This document shows positions 58,053 through 64,000 of a DNA stretch of 64,000 nt, in pieces. The notes below the pieces were generated by a model that saw only the letters and a list, made by a program, of their open reading frames with translations, was not told where the DNA came from and made no database searches. How positions within the stretch are numbered: the first letter of the stretch is position 1; each line of letters begins with the position of its first letter. This stretch comes from Metamycoplasma subdolum (GTDB taxonomy: Bacteria; Bacillota_I; Bacilli_A; Mycoplasmatales; Metamycoplasmataceae). Made by a program: the position numbers and the translations under genes. The DNA lies in assembly GCF_033546815.1 (NCBI RefSeq), contig NZ_CP137846.1, positions 1 to 64,000 on the forward strand, written 5' to 3'.

Positions 58053-58686
58053 TTTTGATGAATTTTTAAAACTTGAAAAGGAAAAAGATTATTTCAAAAT
58101 TCTTGAAGCTAAAATCCAAAAAACACCTTATTTACCGAAGAAAAATGAAATTTTCAATGCCTTTAAAAAATTTGATTTTGATAATCTAAAAGTGATTATT
58201 ATAGGACAAGATCCTTATGCTAATGAAAACGTTCCTGATGGACTTTGTTTTTCAACGAAATCAAGTATAACTCCTGCATCTTTAAGAAATATTTTTAACG
58301 AAATAAAGTCATCTTATCCTAATGCAACTTTCAAATCAAACAGTTTAGAAAGTTGAAAAAATCAAGGCGTGCTTTTACTTAATTCTATTCTTACGGTTGA
58401 AGTTAAAAAACCTCTTTCTCATGCAAATTTTGGCTGAGAAACATTTAATCTAAATTTGCTTGAAAAGCTTAATGAAAATTATGCAAATATTGTCTATGTT
58501 TTACTTGGCAAGAATGCACAAAATTTTGTTCAAACCTTATCATTAAAAAATCAAATAATTTTAAAAGCAGTACATCCATCACCTCTTTCTGCTGCACGTG
58601 GATTTTTTGGTTCAAATATTTTCTTTTTAATTAATGAATCACTCAAAAAAATAGGCAAGCAAGAAATTGATTGATCTACAGAATAA
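58042..58686 (+). CDS. ung: Uracil-DNA glycosylase
   Basis: Ung removes uracil from DNA. The 214 residues hold IIGQDPYANENVPDGLCFS near 53-71 (catalytic Asp in GQDPY), LLLNSILTV near 109, and the C-terminal VHPSPLSAARGFFGS near 176-190. Length is normal. The start overlaps fmt by 11 bases, so the genes are coupled. Two to three UGA Trp codons. Confidence 0.95.
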
Positions 58687-58722
58687 AACTTGGTAAAAAC
58701 AAAAGCCAAGTTTTTATTTTTT
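58685..58722 (+). terminator. Terminator after ung
   Basis: AACTTGG pairs with CCAAGTT around a 12-base loop, followed by TTTATTTTTT. The left arm begins just after the ung stop. Confidence 0.8.
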
Positions 58723-58902
58723 ATATATGTCAATAATTTTTTAATTTTTTTCTCTTTTTAATATATTAAAAGAATTGTTAATAAGTACGGGTTTCTATTT
58801 TTAAAATTAAAGCCTAAAAAATCTAAGTAATAAAAAGAATTAAAAGTATTTTTTTAACTATAATTTGTATATTAAATTAATCTATTTAAGAAAGGAAAAA
58901 GA

Positions 58903-60264
58903 ATGATTTCAAAATACGAACAAAAACGTAATAAATCAATGCTTTTAAAGGCCGCTTTTGAAGAAAATGAATTTCCTAAAATGGTGGCAAAAAGTGATAA
59001 TTATATTACTGAATTTTTAGATCAAAATGTTGCGTATATTTTTATTTCAAAAGAAGTTAAAAATTACTATTCATTTATTAAAGTTGTAGATTCAATTGTT
59101 GCATCTCCAAGAAGAGATTATCAAATTGATTTAGCATCTTTTGTAACTAACTTTTTAACTCTTGAAGAAGTTTTACGTGCTTTTGTTTTACGTGAAGCAT
59201 TTCACACTGCAAAATTATATTCAGCAAAGGAAAAACAAAAAGAAGATAAAAAAGGTTCAATTTCACTTTATTTAGATTCAAGTGATTACCTAGAATTAAA
59301 CAATGAACTTGCAACTATAGCATGTGCAATCAATAAAACTAGAAACTTACAAGTTACTCCTCCAAATATTGCTACAAGTGAATTTATTGCTAAAGCGATT
59401 GAAGAAGACTTTGCTAAAGTTAAAGGTTTAAAAGTAACAGTTTTTGATAGAAAACAAATTAAAGAAAAAAATATGAACTTGCTACTTGCTGTAAATAGTG
59501 GAAGCTCATATGAACCAAGAGTTGTTACTGTTGAATATAAAGGTAACCCAAAAAGTAAAGAAAAATATGTTTATGTTGGTAAAGGTATAACTTTTGATAC
59601 TGGAGGTTATAATACAAAAGGTTACTACATGGACGGTATGAAGTTTGATATGTCAGGTTCTGCTATTGTAGCTTATGCTGTCAAAGCAATCGCTGAACTT
59701 AAACTTAAAGTTAATGTTTCTGCTGTTATGATGTTAACTGACAATGCAATTGATACTCATGGAACAGTTCCAGAATCAGTTGTTAAATCAATGAGTGGTA
59801 AAAGTGTTGAAATTACCGACACTGATGCTGAAGGAAGACTTGTTTTAGCTGACGGACTTTACTACGGTGCAAGTGATTTAAAAGCTTCACTTTTAGTTGA
59901 TGTTGCTACTTTAACCGGATCTATATTAACTGCATTAGGAAAAACTTATTCAGGTATTTATTCAACTTGCGATAAAGAGTGAGAAAAATTCAAAGATGCT
60001 GCAAAAATTGCTCATGAAAAAGTTTGAAGAATGCCTTTACATGAAGATTTTCATAAACCTAATAAATTAAGTAAAGTTGCTGATTTAAATAACTATTCAA
60101 CGACCGAAAAAGCAGATTCAAACACTGCTGCAATGTTTTTAAAAGAATTTACAAAAGATGTGCCTTACATTCACTGTGATGTTGCAGGTACTGCTGATAA
60201 TAAAGGAATGGGTTTTGGAATTTTAGTTTCAACATTAGTTGAGTTTGCTAAAAAACAAAATTAA
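58903..60264 (+). CDS. pepA: Leucyl aminopeptidase, M17 family, first
   Basis: M17 aminopeptidases remove N-terminal residues from peptides and supply amino acids, including arginine, to the cell. The 453-residue protein has the catalytic core: YVGKGITFDTGGY near 223-235 with Lys and Asp, FDMSGSA near 247, and DTDAEGRLVLADGL near 307-320 holding metal ligands and catalytic Arg. The N-terminal domain is shorter than in E. coli PepA. Two UGA Trp codons. AAGAAAGG precedes the ATG. A paralogue follows after 16 bases. Confidence 0.92.
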
Positions 60265-60280
60265 TTAAAAGGAGAAAATT

Positions 60281-61651
60281 ATGGAATTAATTAAATTATT
60301 TGAAACCAAAAGAAGCGACCTTCCTCTTTTAAAAGCAATTTTTAAATCAAAAGAATTACCTAAATTTTTAATCGAAAAATCAGGTGAGATAACTGAATAT
60401 TTAAATGAAAATCTAGCTTATATTTATTTAGATGAAGAAAAAGATTATACATATGAAAGTCTTTATGAAACAGCAAAATCTTTAGCTTCAAATGCAGCAC
60501 GTTCATATCAAATCGACCTTGAGTCTTTTGCTACTGAAAAAGTTAAACTTACTGATGTAATTGATGCCTTTGTTAAAGGAATTAACTTCTCAGCATTTGA
60601 ATACTTTTCGGCAAAAACTTTTACTAAAAAAGTTAACAAAAACAATCTATCTCTTTACTTACAAAATGTTACTGAAGAATCAAAAAATGCTTTTAATAAA
60701 GCAAGAATTCTAATTGAAGCACAAAACTATGCAAGAGATTTAGGTGTTACTCCTCCAAACTATTTAAACTCAGAACAACTTGCTAAAATTATTGAAAATG
60801 ATTTCAAATCATATCCTAATTTAAAAGTGACTATTTTAAATAAAAAAGAAATTGAAAAACTTGGAATGGGTCTTTTACTTTCAGTTAATAAAGGTTCAAT
60901 GTTTGAAGCAAGAGTTGTTATTATTGAATACAATGGAAATCCATCAAGCGAAGAAAAATATGTTTATGTTGGTAAAGGTATCACATTTGACTCAGGTGGT
61001 TATTCTTTAAAACCTCCTAAGTATATGTTAGGTATGAAATATGACATGTCAGGTTCAGTAATTGTAGCATCTGCTATGAAAGCAATTAGTGTTTTAAAAC
61101 CAAAAAGAAATGTTGCTGCTATTATGTGCATAACTGATAATAGAATTAATGGTGATGCTTCTTTACCTGATTCAGTGTTTACTTCAATGAGCGGAAAAAC
61201 TGTTGAAATTAATAACACTGATGCTGAAGGAAGACTTGTTTTAGCCGATGGACTTTATTACGGTGCAACTAAATTAAAAGCTACAAGATTAGTTGATGTT
61301 GCTACTTTAACAGGCGCAATTGTAAGAACTCTAGGTGACACTTATACCGGAGTTTGAGCAACAACTGAAAAAGCTTATGAAGATATTCAAAAAGCAGCCA
61401 ACTTACAACATGAACTTATTTGAAGAATGCCTTTTGATGAAGATTTTGAAGAATTTATGAAAGGTAGTGTTGTTGCTGACTTAAAAAATACAGATTATAC
61501 TGGAAATGCTGGTTCTTGTTCAGCAGCAATGTTTTTAAAAGAATTTACTAATAATGTTGAATATATTCACCTAGATATAGCCGGCACAAATGATATTGAC
61601 GAAAAGCCAATGTTTGCTATGGTTAAAACTCTAGTTGAAATGGCTCTTTAA
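60281..61651 (+). CDS. Leucyl aminopeptidase, M17 family, second
   Basis: A 456-residue M17 aminopeptidase, paralogous to its upstream neighbour. Core motifs: YVGKGITFDSGGYSLKP near 229-245, YDMSGSV near 254, and NNTDAEGRLVLADGL near 313-327, so the catalytic residues are present. AAAGGAG precedes the ATG. The pair lies in one transcript ended by a strong terminator. Two UGA Trp codons. Divergence in the N-terminal domain suggests a different peptide preference. Confidence 0.92.
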
Positions 61652-61664
61652 TATATAAATAGAA

Positions 61665-61697
61665 ATTAGCAGACAAAGTACGTCTGCTATTTTTTCA
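61665..61697 (+). terminator. Terminator after the aminopeptidase pair
   Basis: TAGCAGAC pairs with GTCTGCTA around a seven-base loop, followed by six T. Confidence 0.88.
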
Positions 61698-61746
61698 CAT
61701 TTTATTTTTAATAAAGTATAATTTAAAAATATTTAAAAAACATGAG

Positions 61747-62625
61747 GTGACTAAAGCAATTTTAAGTTCTTTTTTCTACAAACTTTCCCGCTTAAAATAC
61801 AAATCTAAAAGACTAACTGTTTATGAAATTTGCCTTTTTGGAATTCTTTTAGCAATTTACATGATTGCAAGGCTTGTTGAAAGATTTGTTTTCAGAGGTC
61901 CATACAATATTAGTATAACTTATGCCATTTTTATAATCTTTGGAATAATCTTAGGTCCTTGAAAAGGTGCCTTTTTAGGTATTCTTTCCGATACTTTAGA
62001 TCAAATTATTTTTGGAGTTAGCACGTGGATGATTGAATATGCAATTATTCCTGCAATTATTGCTTTTCTTTCTGGAATTTTTAGATACTTAATTTATAAA
62101 GATAGCAAAACTACTTTTGTTATAGGACTTAGTTTTTTAAGCTTTTTAACTTGTTTTATGATTGCCTTTCTATTATTTAATAGTGGCAAAATTCCAAGTG
62201 TAGAAAATAAACTTAAAAGTGATAAGGTTTCACCTTTAATAGTTGCAATAATTAGTTCAATAAGTTTAACATTGATTTGAACAGCATCATTAAGTTTATT
62301 AATAACATCTGCTAAAACAAGAAATGTTGAAACTAAGTTTAAATGTCATCTTTTCTTTGCCATCTTAATTACTATTTTTATTATTTTAATTTTAACTAGA
62401 TGATTGTGGGGACCATTTGCATTTATTAATTATTTCAATAGATTTTTAGCTAAAAAATCTGCTTGAACTTATGAAACAAAATATTTTCCAATTATGATTC
62501 CGATTATTTTTAAAAGTTTTATTGAAATACCAGTTTATGCGTTAATTATTTTCGCAATCTTTCCTATTGTTAGAAAACTAAGAGAATCAATTCTTTTTCA
62601 TACAAGCAAAAGGTCAACTTATTAA
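61747..62625 (+). CDS. ECF transporter S component
   Basis: A 292-residue membrane protein with about six spans. It has ITYAIFIIFGIILGPWKGAFLGILSDTLDQI near 58-88, the G-rich pattern of substrate-binding S subunits of energy-coupling-factor transporters. The vitamin or base it takes up is not evident, and no ECF ATPase lies nearby, as is usual because the ATPase is shared. The start is doubtful: GTG at 61747 with only GAGG very close by; another in-frame start could exist. The C-terminus overlaps the recO stop by four bases, convergent. About five UGA Trp codons. Confidence 0.75.
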
Positions 62626-63287
62626 ATAACTTCTGACATATATTGAATAATTAGTTTGAGAAAAAAATTTGCAAATTTAAAAGAACATTTTTCTTCAAAT
62701 TCAGCAAAACTTTTAGATAGAGTATAAATTGCAAGTAAATCTTCTTTGGGAAAATTATGTTCTGTATGCTCTTTGCAAAGAAAACCGCCTTTGTGGAAAT
62801 TGAAGTCAATAACCTTATTGTTTTTACATTCAACACAGGAATCTAATCTCGGATTTAAGCCTAAAGAAACAAGCATTTCAAGAAGCAAATAAATCAAAAT
62901 TTTAGTGTCTTTATTTTGATTCATTTCTTTAATTAAAATTGAATATTGATCTATTATATTTTTGCAATTTGTATCAATTAATTTGTAAGCAAAATGAGTA
63001 AATGTTTGTTGAAAATAAATCATATTTCAACGTGGGTCAAAAATATCAATAAGTTCTGCTCTTTTCAAACGAAGGAGTAGTTTTTTACTTGTAATCACTT
63101 CTAAAGAAACATATGACATTAATGAAAGAGCATTTCTATTTTTGGAAGTTGCTTTTCTAACGCCTGGAGCAAAGATTTTTTTAATACCTTCATCAGTTAA
63201 ACAAGTAATTATTTCATCATAATCTCTAATGGGCTTTTTGTCTAAGATTATTACATTCAAGTTTGCTTCTTTTAATTTTGATTGCAT
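62622..63287 (-). CDS. recO: DNA repair protein RecO
   Basis: RecO helps RecA load on gapped DNA. The 221 residues show the N-terminal OB fold start (NVIILDKKPIRDYDEIITCLTDEG), an inner helical part, and a zinc-like cluster CVECKNN near 145 with GGFLCKEH near 161. The length fits short mollicute RecO. One UGA Trp near residue 87. It overlaps the ECF gene end by four bases on the opposite strand. Confidence 0.85.
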
Positions 63288-63339
63288 ATATTTAAATTTT
63301 ATTTGATTTAAAGGTGTTTTTTGAATTTAAAGTAAAAGA

Positions 63340-63360
63340 AAAAGAGAGAAAACTCTCTTA
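63340..63360 (-). terminator. Terminator after the HIT gene
   Basis: On the minus strand AAGAGAG pairs with CTCTCTT around a four-base loop, followed by TTTTCTTTT. The stem reaches the stop codon. Confidence 0.78.
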
Positions 63361-63690
63361 ATCTTCATCATCGTAATAAGGAATAATGTGAATGTGGGTT
63401 CTGAATACTTCTTGGCCTGCACATTTTCCATTATTAACTTGTAATCTAAATCCTTTTGCTCCAAGTTTTTCAACTTGTTCTAAAGCAAGTTCATGAGCTT
63501 TTTGCATTAGGATTAGATAGTTTTTTTCGTCAATATCTAATAAGTTTTTTGAGAACTTTTTAGGTATTACAAGAAAGTGCCCTTTATTTACTGGATTAAT
63601 ATCAACGATTGCAATGACATCTTTATCTTCATAGATGATTGTTGCAGAAATTTCTCGGTCAATTATTCGTTGAAATGTGTCTTTTTCCAT
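63358..63690 (-). CDS. HIT family protein (HinT-like)
   Basis: HIT proteins hydrolyse nucleoside phosphoramidates and related links. The 110-residue protein has the N-terminal IIYEDKDVIAIVDINPVNKGHFLVIPK and the C-terminal active-site segment VFRTHIHIIP near 95-104. The His-x-His-x-His motif reads Arg-Thr-His-Ile-His, so the first His is Arg while the nucleophile position is kept. The gene start overlaps the stop of the upstream gene by one base, so both are translationally coupled, as in the hit operon with surface proteins P60/P80 in M. hominis. Confidence 0.9.
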   Translation of the reverse strand: MEKDTFQRIIDREISATIIYEDKDVIAIVDINPVNKGHFLVIPKKFSKNLLDIDEKNYLILMQKAHELALEQVEKLGAKGFRLQVNNGKCAGQEVFRTHIHIIPYYDDED

Positions 63691-64000
63691 TATAAAATTC
63701 CCTCTGATTTTAGCATGTCTACTATATTTTTTTCGATCTTAGTTTCATCAATTTTGAAACCTAAATTTTTGAAGTATTTAGCAGCGTTTTTAAATAGATT
63801 ATCTTTTTCTACAAGAAGTAAGTTTTGTATAATTTTTTCTTTTTCTTCTTTTGAAGATCAAGGAGTATTTTCAAAAGTGAAGAATCCAACTTTTTCTTTT
63901 ACAGTCTTGCCATCTTTTTGAACGCTTTTCATTTCTTCTTTGTATAGAGGTGCGATTTTTATTAAATAAGTTGCATCAAATTTTGATGAATCATCTGCTT
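63690..64000 (-). CDS. C-terminal end of a protein upstream of hit, partial
   Basis: Only the last 103 residues are in the window. They are charged and helical, with KIAPLYKEEM, FFTFENTPWSSKEEKEKI (UGA Trp) and FKIDETKIEKNIVDML before the stop. No domain is recognisable. Because it overlaps hit by one base, it could be the P80-like surface protein of the hit operon in M. hominis relatives; that is inference from position only. The start lies beyond the window. Confidence 0.6.

Overview
The window is a mollicute chromosome segment that begins just ahead of dnaA. It is AT-rich, nearly every long gene has in-frame TGA at positions where the protein needs tryptophan, cell-wall genes are absent, and surface lipoproteins with a lipobox Cys are numerous. 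I therefore read all genes with UGA = Trp. Arginine dihydrolase genes (arcA, arcB, arcC) next to glycolytic genes (gap, pyk, fba), and a partial gene overlapping a HIT gene at the right end, suggest a relative of the Mycoplasma hominis group. That placement is inference.

Layout. 0-6 kb: replication start genes dnaA and dnaN, a small S4 RNA-binding gene, rpmB, then a tight run mtnN-tatD-rsmA and a small HEPN-like gene. 6-10 kb, mostly minus strand: gap, a Cof-type phosphatase, thioredoxin and proS. 10-16 kb: two tandem deoxynucleoside kinases, then a Type III restriction-modification pair whose mod gene carries a nine-G tract. 15.6-22.4 kb: deoB, pyk, a small membrane protein, arcA, a short RNA polymerase delta subunit, fba and a secreted nuclease lipoprotein. 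22.4-28.9 kb: tRNA-Ser(GCT), argS, cysS-rlmB, arcB-arcC and mscL. 29-33.6 kb: RNase J and lon, the latter behind a CIRCE operator.

33.7-41 kb is accessory DNA: a broken leucine-rich-repeat lipoprotein, another lipoprotein, two intact AAA ATPases of the DUF4143 kind and a beheaded third, a 23-bp-period repeat, and two small membrane proteins with Gln/Asn-rich tails. 41-50 kb: apt, a second RNase J-like protein that has lost the metal-binding motif, an FtsK-type membrane domain without a motor, a DUF3137-like/LemA pair, gyrB and a phosphotransferase. 50.3-57.1 kb is a five-gene lipoprotein cluster; four genes share a FIVAR-like repeat in different numbers and combinations. 57-64 kb: fmt-ung, tandem M17 aminopeptidases, an ECF S component, recO, hit and a partial gene.

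How the genes work together: arcABC converts arginine to ornithine, CO2, ammonia and ATP; fba, gap and pyk serve glycolysis; mtnN, deoB, apt and the kinases salvage nucleosides; RNase J and its paralogue probably form an RNA-processing pair. The lipoproteins, the surface nuclease and the phase-variable methylase are the likely means of host adaptation.
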